Assembly (NCBI RefSeq): GCF_000485595.1 | Contig: NW_014577186.1 | Span: 125,687 to 179,776 of the forward strand | Reading direction: 5' to 3' | DNA length: 54,090 bases | Source of the DNA: Priapulus caudatus | Lineage: Eukaryota > Priapulida > Priapulimorpha > Priapulimorphida > Priapulidae | Part shown: piece by piece, positions 12,456 to 27,991 of the stretch | How the letters are laid out: every line of letters starts with the position of its first letter | How positions within the stretch are numbered: position 1 is the stretch's first letter | Notes under the pieces: generated by a model | The model's input: the letters and a program-made list of their open reading frames with translations, nothing else | Told to the model about the DNA's origin: nothing | The model's database searches: none | Program-made: the position numbers and the translations under genes

Positions 12456-12610
12456 ATAGCTCGACGATGCCGACGCATCGTCACACGAAGAACAAGTTAA
12501 GAGAAGAAGAAGATTTACGTGCGAGCGCTAGCATTATCCGTCTATGGCTGCTTAGAATACCGCTCTAACCACAGCAGAGATGGTCACCGTACTCGGATAC
12601 GTAAACAACA

Positions 12611-12710
<100 letters not shown>

Positions 12711-13014
12711 ATCCGATGTATGTGTAAATTGCGACGGAGACACCATCGTGATAGCTCCCCACAATATTTTCACTAGGGACCTTTTGGTACAAGCGTTATA
12801 CTGACCTCGCCTCTCCTGGTTTCTCATCTCGCATTCTACAAATGCGCTGAGAGTAAGGAAAAGCAACGAGTTAATCTAGGAGGCACATAATCGATGCTGC
12901 TTCTCGTATTAACCTAATATTAAGATTATAGATAATTGAAAATATAATAATTAATAACATCAATTGATTTCCCCAATACTGGGTGCGTGTGCGAGTGTGT
13001 GCGCGCGCATGTAA

Positions 13015-13015
<1 letters not shown>

Positions 13016-13081
<66 letters not shown>

Positions 13082-13216
13082 TGTCTGTCTCTCTCCGCTT
13101 TCACGCTTTCTTCTCTGCTTCTCTCTCAGTCTCTCTTTTCTTTCCCCCTCTTTCTCTCGCTCTCCCCCTCTCACTCTTTATGTATTTCTTTGTGCGTGCG
13201 CGTGTGCGCGTGGTTT

Positions 13217-13270
<54 letters not shown>

Positions 13271-13312
13271 GCGAAAGCGAGCGAAAGCGAGCGAAAGCGA
13301 GCGAAAGCGAGC
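13016..13312. repeat. (CT)n, (GA)n and 10-bp GCGAAAGCGA tandem repeats
   Basis: A CT run (13016-13075) decays into pyrimidine-rich sequence, then a GA run (about 13227-13265) leads directly into five copies of the decamer GCGAAAGCGA. Confidence 0.93.
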
Positions 13313-13862
13313 GTGAATGTGTATATATGTCTATTCAGACCTGCATGTTAAAATTTACGAAGGCCAGTAAGTGATCGGATCTAGTATTTTCATGATGATT
13401 ATAGATAGCGAACGAGTCACAACGCCTCGCGCGTCAGGCACACCAGAAAGGTGAAATAACAGACAGCGAGTTCCAGTCAACTCGGGGATACGATTGTGCG
13501 CGTACGATTTTAGTCTCTTGCCGTAATTTGTAATTGTAGATGCATCTGTCAACAGGATGGTCGAGGAAGGCGAATTCTGTTTAAAAATCCGAGAAATACG
13601 TTCGTATTAATGTCGTTGAACCATTCACTGCTATTATTGTTAATTGAGTGGTATGTAAGTATTGTACGTGAATGTAGTCGTGTCGTTAAAGAATTTTCAA
13701 ATATATATATATATCGCGGCGCGACGTGCACGGTGAATGAAAAGCTCGTCAAGTTTTGAACATCACGTTCACGCGACTGAATCTTATACTTTTCGTACCT
13801 TCTGTTTCGATGTGCATCATGTTGCGAATAGGGTGTGGGTCTGTCCGCTGTTATTCTACGAC

Positions 13863-13939
<77 letters not shown>
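13863..13939. repeat. (AT)n microsatellite
   Basis: About 38 uninterrupted TA units. Confidence 0.97.
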
Positions 13940-13940
<1 letters not shown>

Positions 13941-16900
13941 CAATTTATATAAAATTAGCGACCTCGAACGGGCGCTCTTTTATGTCTGGTTATAAAAGCA
14001 GACTCTGTTGTCTTAATCTGAATGTCAGTGTAATCATAAGCATTTTAAATTATTGAAGTCTATAATCTGTTACGTATCGTGCGTTCGCGAACTGACCGTA
14101 CTGACTGTGAGTTTTGAATTGCATTTTAGCACGGTAGCTATATACTTGTTGATTGTCCATATCTTATGTTGATATATATGAATTATTGCGCTTTAGGCTT
14201 AAACCATTCACACAAAAGCGAGAATTGGTCAACACAACAGTTTTAAATTGCTTACCGATATATGTAGGTATGAGATATCAACAACTGGTAGATGTCATTT
14301 TACACGATACATGTACAGGGAACACGTCTTTCCGAAGTTATAGATATTTTCGGATATCTCAAATACATTGGCAGGAAATTTTTTTATTACGCCGAATTGA
14401 ATAGCGAATAACAAATGCAATACGTACGTTCAATCGCGTGGTTAGAATGGAATTCGTGCGGTTTCTGGCTATCGTCTCTCGTAATTTACCAACTTATATA
14501 ATATAATAATCACCTTCCCAGTACCTCGTTAGAATATTAGTGATCAATAAACACAATTGCTAGTGATAAAGTGGCATGTGAGAAATATAAGATACATGTT
14601 AGTGCTGAGAAGTGACGTAGTTTATCTAACCAGAAATTTCGCTACACAAGTGCGCCTTCCATAGGACCATGCTCTTTACACGTGCTAGAAACGTGTGCAA
14701 TAGAAATAAATTGCTGTTCAGTCAAGCCATCTGTGCAATAATATTTAATCAATCCAATCTTGCTAAAAAAATGTCAGCTACTTGTCTAATATTACAGAAG
14801 CGTCATTATGTTATATGTTATATGTTTAAGTAAATATATATACGTAGGCCCTATGTATAATATACACATATCTTTTAATCGCAACTATAGGTGTGATTTG
14901 AGCCTTTAGGCGCGTTTTAGAAATAAACTTATGTTAAAATATGTAGGCTCTATATTGATGAACTTAATTAGAAGTAGAACTCTTTGTGGTATATTGTTGA
15001 TATATATATATATATGCGCGCGCGCGCGCGTGTGTGTGAGCGTGTGTACGTGCGTGTGGTAGACAAGTAACATAGTCATATGTGTAATAACGTTAAATAT
15101 GTGACATTCGCGCTGGTGTTATTGTTACTCTTTATTAATACGAGGATGAAATGCAGGTACGATGCTATATATATATACTGACTGTAGCATTGACATATAT
15201 TATAGTGAAAGACTTATAATGTACATGCCATATTTTTGTCAATTACACATCCAATCGAATTTTTGTACGGTTATGTGCTCTCCTGCTCTGCTATACACGT
15301 GTTATTGTCCGTGTTATAATAAATATTTCGTTGTGTATTACACATTTTCTTCAACAGTTGACCGGCATTACTAATATACGGAAATTAAGGATGTATTTTC
15401 TACTGTAATAACAAATTCTGTATATATGCTCACTATAGACTCTTCTTATTTAAAAATCGAGAACAAAAAAATCAACATTCTGTCTCTCCTTTTTATAAAA
15501 ATGTGGTTATGCGTCAATTCTGAGCGCAACGAAAACACTTTCATTCGAATGTTGTAAAAACAAAAGTGGTTCGCGAGGAATTACTTATAACCCTCCATTT
15601 AGTACAGTATAGGTCACTGTGCAAATTTAAGGTATCAATGGTACGTTCCTTGATTCGTCGCACATTCTAGAAGAAACTCAGACTCACCGAGCGATAATGT
15701 CACTAAATGTGACAATAAACTATCACACCCAAAGATTTATGAAACGACAAACAGATTTTAAGAAATTAACGTTTCAAATAAATTATATATATATATTAAA
15801 TGTTGTGGTAGGCATCCAATAACGAGATATGACACGATGTTCGTATCATGCCACGTTCATAGAAACGATTGCGATCATATACGTGATAACTACAGCCATG
15901 ATTCAGCAAGTTTATAAACCAATTACAAAATAATAACCTCGTATGTTCTAATTAGGATTAATTAGTAGCAATTCTTATTAAGGAAACTGACGACGTCGAA
16001 TTACATTATCGCATGAAATGGTTTAAACGAACAAAAATCACACGAAATCAAGACAGATTTTTGTTTCTGTAATATATCTACACGATCACGATCACCTGCA
16101 AACACTACATTTTAGTCACGCCTTTACTAAACGGGGACGAGTCGCTTCGCCGTAGACGCGAAAGCTGAACATATTTTACGATATTAAAAATTAGAACTTG
16201 CACTAGAACCAGCACTGGTGACTGGAAACACCTTATCAAACGATTGCGCGAGCTGACTGCAGCGCCACCGAGCGGAATTGTTTTCTGGAGACGGTGGATA
16301 AGCTTAGCTAGGACGGGATAGCATTACATAGAAGCAAGTAACGCACAAAGTACGTAATTCAAATAAGCAAAGGCACGCGAGAAAGAGAAAGAAAGTGCAA
16401 ATCGGTCTGTTCAGTAGAATAAAACAGGTCAAATATGTACGTCACGCATTGTCTAAGCGTGCTACGACAACAGTAGTCGATATTCGAGTTAATATGACGT
16501 CTCAATAGAATTGATTGTTCTGCTGGTGATGATGTGGGCCCATTAACTGAGTGATTAAACTTAACATTTCACTACATCACATATGTGGTTGTAATAAAAA
16601 CTGTACACAGTATCGCCACGATTCAGATCAAACAAGACACCAACAACCAATGTATCAACATATGTTTAATAAAAAAACGTTGAATTTATTCAATGATCTA
16701 AAACAAATGCGATTTTACGCTGTTCCAATCACAGTCACTTTATCTGCACAATCAAGCTGCATGAATAGCAAATCAACATAAAGATCCTATCGAAAAGCAC
16801 GCACGTATGTTGACATTTTTGTAGAAAGGCGAAATATCTGCGTTTTCTACTAACTTAAATAACTGTTTTAAGTGGTTTCTAAATAAAAGCAAAACCTGAC

Positions 16901-17034
16901 ATACTACATTGATTTTCTGTCATTGCAGCATACTGAACGTATGCTCAGTTGAGGCAGGCATGGTAGATTAAAAAAGTAACACGCACATGTTAGTAACACG
17001 TGCCGACGAAATAGCATTTCTGATTTAAGCAAGA

Positions 17035-17125
17035 ATTTTCAAGCGAGCCGAGTTGCAAGAAATTGAATTGCAAGTTGAAATGCAAGAAATTGAATTGCAA
17101 GATGAAATGCATGGAATTGCAAGAA
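17035..17125. repeat. Short tandem repeat of GCAAGAAATTGAATT units
   Basis: Two to three diverged copies of a unit of about 30 bases combine ATTGCAAG and TGAAATGC words. Confidence 0.65.
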
Positions 17126-17717
17126 ATTCCACTCATGATTACAGTGTTTAGATGGTTAGTTTCTTTTATCGCTTTGCTATGTGTAGCATTACCTATACGT
17201 GCACGGCAAACAAAGTTATACATTGTATTTCATTAATCAAGAATAGTAGGAAAGATTATTCTACTAGCTTCAGAATCACGCACACTTACTGGTCCTGAAT
17301 ATACAAATAAAAACGGAAAGGAGCATTTCTTCGAAATTACAATCTTCTATACACTCACGCACCCAATTCCATATTACATCTTAATTTCAATAACATAATG
17401 AGGACACTGACCTCTCACAGTTTAAAAGATTTCCGATGGTTACAAAACGTTGAGATTCAGAGCATCGAAACAAAACCACCATAATGCAAAAGACCAGCGC
17501 TCTTACAGAAACACCTTTGCACATAACGTTTAAACATACAACACTAGACGTAGACGAACTTTCACGCGCACATAACTTCATGATCTTCCAATCCTATACC
17601 ATTTCTACTGAGGTAGGTCTAGAAACGGAGAGTAGACCTTGACAGTGACAGCGACATGTTGGTCCACGACAACCAAAAAGAGACTGGTTTATAAGTGATG
17701 CTGAAGCAGGCCATGGC

Positions 17718-18182
17718 TCATCCTATGTCAGGACTAGTCTCAGTGTCATCCTATGTCAGGACCAGTCTCAGTGTCATACTAGGCAAAGACCATTCTCAGT
17801 GTCATCCTAGGTCAGGGTCATTCTCATTGTCATCCTAGGCCAGGACCATTCTCAGTGTCATTCTAGGCCAGGACCATTCTCAGTGTCATCCTAGGTCAGG
17901 ACCATTTTCAGTGTCACCCTGGGTGAGGGCCATTCTCAGTGTCATCCTAAGTCAGGACCATTCTCAGTGTCACCCTAGGTCAAGACCATTTTCAGTGTCA
18001 CCCTAGGCCAGGACCATTCTCAGTGTCATCCTAGGCCAGGACCATTTTCAGTGTCATTCTAGGTCAGGACCATTCTCAGTGTCATCCTAGACCAGGACCA
18101 TTTTCAGTGTCATCCTAGGTCAGGACCATTCTCAGTGTCATCCTAGGCCAGGACCATTCTCAGTGTCACTTTAGGTCAGGTC
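17718..18182. repeat. 28-bp minisatellite, about 16 copies
   Basis: Tandem units follow the pattern TCAGTGTCATCCTAGGTCAG + GACCATTC. Most differences are single substitutions at a few positions (CCTAGG/CCTATG, GTCAGG/GCCAGG, CCATTC/CCATTT). Copies abut without spacers. It sits about 0.9 kb beyond the end of the Cdc42 coding region. Confidence 0.95.
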
Positions 18183-18838
18183 CTACTTTTTACAGATAAT
18201 TCGCATCTCGGGACCTTATCCTAACTTACGTTTGGTTGAAACGCACTGCGGAGACTACTGCCGTTAGACATATAAGCACAACAAGGTGGTAAAGTCTCTT
18301 CTTATCTGAATAACAATAGTAAAGGGTTGAATGGTTGGTTGTCGGTTCATTTCACTCATTCTCGGCTAATTTACGGCCTCCTAGGCAGTGCCATAGCCAA
18401 GGAAAGCAGCGTGTGTAGACGTTGGTCACGGAAATGGGAAACAATGATTGGAAATAGAGAAGGATGGGTGAGGCAGTGTGGCTGGCACTTTGTGCGTCAC
18501 AAGCAAAGCAATCACATGTATACAGATTGTATATGATGGCAGTCCAGAGGTGATTCGGCAACCAATCGAAGCCAGACACGAAGTATGGATCTGAACACTC
18601 AATGCTACCCTAGCTTAATCATCGTGGGTCATTAAGCATAGGTCGGGTACCAGCCTTGGATGCATCATCACTGGAGATCATTAAAGCTCTTGTCTGCTTT
18701 TAACAATGGTTGAATGACAGGAAGCACGTGAAACTTGCTTAGACGGTACCAAGGATACCAAGCGGAGCTTCATTTGTCCTCGTAAATTTTACCGTTTACA
18801 TTGGTCTTGCTTGCTCTCTCAGCAAGTAAGCAATCACA

Positions 18839-18844
18839 TTTATT
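18839..18844 (-). promoter_or_regulatory. Candidate polyadenylation signal AATAAA of Cdc42
   Basis: The canonical hexamer lies on the - strand about 208 bases past the Cdc42 stop codon. It is the first AATAAA noticed downstream. Confidence 0.55.
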
Positions 18845-19051
18845 TCACCTCAATTTACCGACGTTTCTGCACGACCCAGTGTCTAAGCCACACGCGAACG
18901 GCTAAATCAACGCCTTCAACTGACATAGACTTACGACCTTCAACCTTTAAAGACAAATACTGTAGAGAAGAGGAAGGTTGAGTCGAAAAGAAGACGACAC
19001 ATAACGATAACTGAGAGAGAAAATCAGCCGACTGGCACGAGCCACATTCGT

Positions 19052-22030
<2,979 letters not shown>

Positions 22031-22218
22031 CTGTGAAATTGTAAACAAGACAAAGATTTTTAGTTTACGTACACACGCACGCACACACACACACACATAC
22101 ATGTATATATGCATATATGCAAGCAGTTAGTTTGTCAGGCTTTAGTTTCATCATAAGATTGTTGCTAAACACAGAAATACTTGAGAGCCTATTTGGGTTG
22201 AGGCCTATGAACAGTGCG

Positions 22219-22562
22219 CAGGGTGCAAAATTAACGGGAGTCCGGAGTCAAATACTCCCTGATTTACTGTCGGACTCCCTGCTTTGACATATGCAGGAGT
22301 CCGTGTGACTCCCTGAAAATTCTGCCATACAAACTAGTTCGTTCCGGAGCACGGCCTCGTTGAATAACTGTATTTTTTCAGCTAATTTCCAAAGAAAATT
22401 TGGCAGACGTACAACTGCATGAATCCTAAAAATATGCACATGCGTTATTGCTTTAATTTTGAACCTCAGACTGCGGACTGCCTCATTTTGCTGCAGACTC
22501 CCACTTTTTGAGGGTAGGGAATCCGTTGGACTCCCTTGTTCAAAAGTTAATTTCTACCCCTG
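22219..22562. mobile_element. MITE-like element with CAGGGTGCAAAATTAAC end
   Basis: The left end CAGGGTGCAAAATTAAC is matched on the other strand at the right end by CAGGGGTAGAAATTAAC. The internal sequence repeats GGAGTCC/GGACTCCCT in both orientations. It is 344 bases with no coding capacity and lies upstream of Cdc42, possibly in its first intron. Confidence 0.7.
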
Positions 22563-24514
22563 AGTGTGTATACACATGATGCAATATTAGTAACCACTGG
22601 CAATACCAGATATAAGTGGACCTATAGTCATCTTCTATTTTTAAATTATTGTAACACATATATATTCAGGCTCAGCACATGGCCACATGTTTATGGCATT
22701 AGTAGTTAGTACGACCCAATTCACCACCAAGATAGATAGGCAGGCTAAATATTCTTGCTAAATGCATTAACACTTTTAACAGTATTTCTAATATTAACTT
22801 GAACGCTTCTATACCATATATATGCTCATGCTAATAGTCATAATACACAAGATAATAAATCAACTAGTGTTTAAAAACATATTGCCTATCACCATCACAC
22901 AGTGTCACTCATTAATTAAGTTTACAAGTAACTCGAGTTGACTCACTAAAAGCCTGACACACCCATATACTCTTATACACTCACAGCCAGCAGCAGTGTT
23001 GCAACTACACATGAAACATCACTCAAAGCAGGACACTGATCAGTTCCTGCCACACACCAGTATATCTACAGACCATGAGTTGCTATCACCACTTTTGGGA
23101 CACAGCTAGAGTAACGTTTTTATCTTGGCGGTTGGGATACAAATTTCTAATCTTGTGTGTGTGCAACCCGCCTTTTACAGTACGTACCATGTACAAGGTC
23201 ATGTATCTATCTCTAGACATGTGCCTAAAATTGAGTGCACGTATATGATATGTATATACGCACATACATGCGCTAACTTTGCTTGTAAATTAATGTGTAT
23301 GTGTAAAAAGCATGAACTTACATATTACGAAATTAACATAAACTCAATCACAGAAACGAACCATTTTAAATACTTAAATCACATAAATGTTTTTGGATAC
23401 AAGACATCTATGAAAGTCCAAGCCGAAAATTACTTTTGGGTGAGTAAGAATTTTTATTGGCCCAAAATGATTATTGATATCTTTTATTAATTTTACTACA
23501 AATAAATCTCGAAATAATCCCCGGATGTTTTTAACAGCTGGTACTAGCTTGAGTACTTGTTCCAATTAGTCTGGATCGTTTATCAAATACACAGTTCAAG
23601 TTGCCTCCAAATTGAACACATTATATGATGCCTGCTATCAATGATTTGCCCAAGTTAACACAACAAATAAAGTGTGTTCTAAGATGCTTGGAAAATATAT
23701 AGTATACAAATGCTGAACATCAAACAATGTTATGAAATCTTCTTAATTATCACATTATTCAGGTTTTTGACAGATATATTTCAATAGTTACAATTGAAGG
23801 AAAATGTATGTTCTGGCCACTAACGATCAGCTTACTTGTAATTTTGTGGTAGCACAAATGATATCATAGTCCCATTTGGCTACCTATCAACTGTCAGTGT
23901 CCGGTACTGAAGTTTCGTTACAAACCAACTTAAATACTAGACTACTGATTACCCAACAGACAATCAATCAATTCGTTTAAGGAATGTCGAACGTTATGGT
24001 GTAAGAAAAAAATGTGCAAAGGGGAATTTAGGTGGCCGTGGGTGGGTATCATTCATTTATACAGAAATTACTCAGGCTACTACTCTACAGTAAGTTGGCT
24101 CTAGTAAAGGGGTGGTGGGCAAAGGTAAACATTTCCTTCAATTTCAAAGAAGGGTTATCAAGGCCACATATTTTTTAACAACTTTTTACATGGGGAAAAG
24201 ATGGATAAATTACATACTCATAATTTAATTGATGGGAAGGACATTGAGACAAACAGGCAGGGCAGCCATGGTCATGTATTTCCGTGGATGACAGCCTAAT
24301 TTCGGGGCCACCGGGTGACGGCAATCATGCAATGAAATGTCAGAATGATGCATTGAACCAAAGCACTTGAGTCTTGACTTGCCATCAGTAACGTGGTGGA
24401 GTTCAACTTATTGGAGAGTTAACTTAGTAATTCGGTGGCAAATTCAGACTGTAAAACATTAAATTTAAGCACAAAATTAAGTAACACACTACATCTGACA
24501 ATGTCAGTAACAGA
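22563..24514. other. AT-rich sequence upstream of Cdc42, nothing recognised
   Basis: No conserved coding segments, tandem repeats or transposon ends were recognised. A Cdc42 promoter and non-coding first exon may lie here or further right. Confidence 0.5.
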
Positions 24515-24589
24515 GTTAACGCTAACACTAACACTAACACTAACAGTAACAGTACCGGTAACTGGCACACAGTAACACTAACACCAACC
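24515..24589. repeat. (CTAACA)n hexamer tract
   Basis: About six CTAACA units plus GTAACA variants abut the left end of the foldback element at 24590. Confidence 0.8.
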
Positions 24590-25665
24590 CACAGGCACTT
24601 GAAGCGTTTCAATAAAATATAATGCTAACTAAATACGAAATATATTTACTACCAAATTCTTAATGTTTCTATACTCTCTTTCACCTATTATTGCCGACAG
24701 TTTCCTGTCAATTCCGTTCAAATCCTACGTGCACCCATATACGCTGCCAGCGCCATTGCTCTTGCGGCTCCACTGTTGCACGCTTACACTAATATATATA
24801 GCAGGTAGGAAAGCGGGATCGCAAAATTCGTTTGACACTCGCTGGATTTCACACTTTCACAGCACGTATACACATCCAACAGCTGCCATCTTTGTTTCTA
24901 TGTCAAGAACAGTGTTCACTTGTTAGAAAAACATACTGTCTCTGTTCGTAACCGAGCTGTGTCACGCAAAATCACACAAAGACTGACGAAATTCTCGCGT
25001 TCGCGAACCTTGCCCCGTAATGTAAATGGCTGTCAGAATCAGGAAACACCTACCGGCGCTCTTCGTGACCTCATTCTTGCGCCGCAACGCTGCAACGTTT
25101 TTGCAACGTTCCAATGGCGAGGCTCGTACGGGAGTTGGAAAGCAGTGCGCCACCTGCGCGCCGCCTATAGTCCATAGACTGGCACTCGCTCCCACCTCTC
25201 GGCTTAGCTTAGTCACTCGATGGGTAATCGAGGTGAGAGCGAGTCCCAGTCTATATATAGCCCTGATTCTGACAGCCATTTGCATTATGGGGCAAGATTC
25301 GCGAACGCGAGAATTTCGTCAGTCTTTGTGTGATTTCGCATGACACAGCTCGGTTACGAACAGAGACAGTATGTTTTTATAACAAGTGAACACTTGTCTT
25401 GACATAGAAACAAAGATGGCAGCTGTTGGATGTGTATTCGGGCTGTGAAAGTGTGAGATCCAGCGAGAGTCAAGCGAATTTTGCGATCCCGCTTTCCTAC
25501 CTGCTATATAATATATACTAGTGTAAGCATGCAACAGTCACAGTGGAGCCGCCAGAGCAATGTCGCTGGCACTGTATATGGTTGCACATATGATTTGGAC
25601 AGAATTGACAGGAAACTGTCAGCAATAATAGGTGAAAGAGAGTATAGAAACATTAAGAATTTGGT
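24590..25665. mobile_element. Foldback element A, interrupted by a nested element
   Basis: The left arm begins ACAGGCACTTGAAGCGTTTC and runs to the TA-rich centre at about 24800. The right arm (25505-25665) is its reverse complement but ends at the word AAGAATTTGGT, so about 60 terminal bases are missing there. The centre is occupied by the element at 24801-25504. Related copies lie at 26069-26630 and 27992-28945. Confidence 0.78.
24801..25504. mobile_element. Nested inverted-repeat element with GCAGGTAGGAAAGCGGGAT ends
   Basis: Both ends read GCAGGTAGGAAAGCGGGAT inward and TATA flanks each end, consistent with a TA-rich target. Long arms (24801-25043 and 25262-25504) are about 240 bases each. 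The centre contains a further 25-base hairpin at 25175-25199 and 25231-25255. No transposase frame. Confidence 0.78.
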
Positions 25666-26068
25666 GCGTATAATATACATCTCTATATTTTCATGAACGC
25701 ATGTCTGTGGGTGTGCCTGTGCGTCAGTGCGTATAGGCCTACGTGCGTGCGTGCGCGTGGATGTTGAGTGGTGTCTGCCTGTGAGTTTGTATTGTATGCG
25801 GTCTGTGCATGCGAAATTTAATCCGTACGCGTAATCCATCGCCGTGAAAAAAAAACGCACCGGTCGCAGAGCTTCGGAACACACATGCAATTAAATCGTG
25901 TCACTCATCGCTTCTGAGATAGCCATCGTTTGAGTATTTCGCAGCCGATGGCAACTCAATGCCTATTTACACGATATATGCGTCCTAGACGTACCTAGGA
26001 CGTACGTCCAAAACGCACCGTGTATGACAATGCAAATGTATGACCCTTGCGATATCGGATGCACAGGA

Positions 26069-26630
26069 CCACAGGCACTTGAAGCGTTTCAATAAAATAT
26101 AATGATAACTAAATACGAAATCTATTTACTACCAAATTCTTAATGTTTCTATACTCTCTTTCACCTATTATTGCCTACAGTTTCCTGTAAATTCCGTCCA
26201 AATCCTACGTGCAACGCTACCAAAATCCTACGCTGCCAGCCGCCATTGCTCTCGCGGCTCCACTGTTGCACGCTTACACTAATATAATATATAGTTACAC
26301 TATATAGTTACACTATACTGTATTACTATGTTACTAATTACTATATACTGTATACTGTGTTACTATAATATTACACTCTAATATGTTACAGCTAATATAT
26401 ATTAAGTGACCTGAGCTGCGGCACAGTGGAGGCCGCGAGAGCAATGGTGGCTGCAGCGTAGGATTTTGGTAGCGTTGCACGTAGGAATTTAGACGGAATT
26501 ATCAGGAAAAGCTGTCGCAATAATAGGGAAAGAGAGTATAGAATACATTAAGAAATTTGGTAAGTAAATAAACTTTTCGTATTAGTTAGGGGCACTTATA
26601 TTTTGATTGAAACGGCTTCAAGTGCCTGTG
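26069..26630. mobile_element. Foldback element B, uninterrupted family member
   Basis: Arms at 26069-26267 and 26421-26630 are reverse complements ending CACAGGCACTTGAAGC, and they match the outer arms of element A. The spacer of about 150 bases is TA-rich, built from ATAGTTACACTATA words. This copy shows what the centre looks like without an insertion. Confidence 0.8.
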
Positions 26631-26784
26631 CACCAACCGATACCGCACTTGAAATTCCACTCACAAGAGCATATTTGTGATTCATTTTACATGCATTTGG
26701 TACAAAAAATCTCTAATTCTTTATTGTTCAGTTTATTCCGACATTAAAAATTACGCACACTGCTGATGTGTGAGACTATTAAAG

Positions 26785-27845
26785 GGCATAATAGGCCATT
26801 GATTATGCAAGTGAAAGAAGCTACAGGTAACTGCACCTTCTGTAGTTCCAATAAGTAGCATTCCTTATAGCCAAACGCGTATTAGTTTGTCCAATATCAC
26901 TGCGCTAATTACTAAGAAATGTCTAATTGAAATCCGTAAATCAGGTAATTCTGGCGCCAAACGCTAAACTGGTTTGGCAAGCAATAAATAGCCTCGAATT
27001 CGGTTAAGATGACGTCACATGTTGTGGCTACGGGTGTTTAGCAAAGAGAATTGTTTTTCCCGGCGGGATGCTTATAAGCGACTAATGAGCTATAGAATGT
27101 ATGCTGCTGGGTGGTAATTCTCGTATTGAGGCACAAGTAAATAAACTGCGTGGGTTGCTAATTGACGGGTACCCACATGTCTTCAAGTTCGGACGACTAG
27201 GTGGTATCGTCGTTTGGCCAATATCCGTAAATATGCGGTAGTGCCGTCTGCCTTTCGCCATGTTTTAGTCTGCGATCCGACCCCACATAAGTGTTGGCCC
27301 CCAACACAGCCTACTTCATTATCACGAGCGTAGCGTGATTCGTACGTGGTTCCACTTCATGTACAAATCGAGCACGTTTACGTATCAGTTTACGGTACTT
27401 GCACTAGTCGGCTAGCATGCGTACGGCCGCCGAGCATCAGCGTGCGAACAATGTTCCGGTGCACTATAAAATCTGTATCACACGTCCGTTCGCCGTATGC
27501 GGTTTTNNNNNNNNNNNNNNNNNNNNNNNNNNNNNNNNNNNNNNNNNNNNNNNGTTACTCGCACTATCGCCTAGCATTGCGTACGGGCCGAGCATGCGTG
27601 CGAAATGTCCGGTGCACTATAAATCTGTATCACACCCGTTTCGCCGTATGCGGTTTCGAAACTGTAAACAAGTCAGTCAACTGATTTCTTGGACTGCGGA
27701 TTTCAATTAGACATTTCTTAGTAACCAGCAGTGATAATTGGACAAACTAATACGCGTTTCGCTATAAGGTAATGTACTTATTAACTACACAAGGTGGCCA
27801 GTTACTCTACCGTCCGTTAAAATTGCATAATCAATAAGCCTTTAT
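26785..27845. mobile_element. Inverted-repeat element flanking the first N gap
   Basis: Arms near 26785-26936 and 27697-27845 are reverse complements, sharing AACGCGTATTAGTTTGTCCA and AGAAATGTCTAATTGAAATC. The right arm recurs in the second and third tandem units (near 35940 and 43670), but the left arm does not. The inner part is interrupted by the assembly gap. Confidence 0.72.
27507..27553. other. Assembly gap (N run) with duplicated flanks
   Basis: Forty-seven N. The roughly 110 bases before the gap (27398-27506) repeat, with small indels, the roughly 100 bases after it (27554-27656), as expected where two overlapping ends were not merged. Confidence 0.9.
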
Positions 27846-27991
27846 GTATTTAATTGCATGTTTTTATATCCGAATTTAAAAACAAACAACTTACCTATCA
27901 AATGCAAGTTTCTACACCGGAATCGAATAACGTGGCGCCATCTATACCAAAAACGAAACGCTTATCCCGTTGACGATTTTATGATCATGAA

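Noticed and set aside
17718-18182. Possible CRISPR-like array of 28-base repeats
   Set aside because: Copies abut directly with no unique spacers, and the genome is eukaryotic.
23125-23490. 121-codon open frame upstream of Cdc42
   Set aside because: AT-rich composition, no recognisable domain and no splice context.
24515-24589. (CTAACA)n as interstitial telomere repeat
   Set aside because: The unit is CTAACA, not CCCTAA or its complement, and the run is short and mixed.
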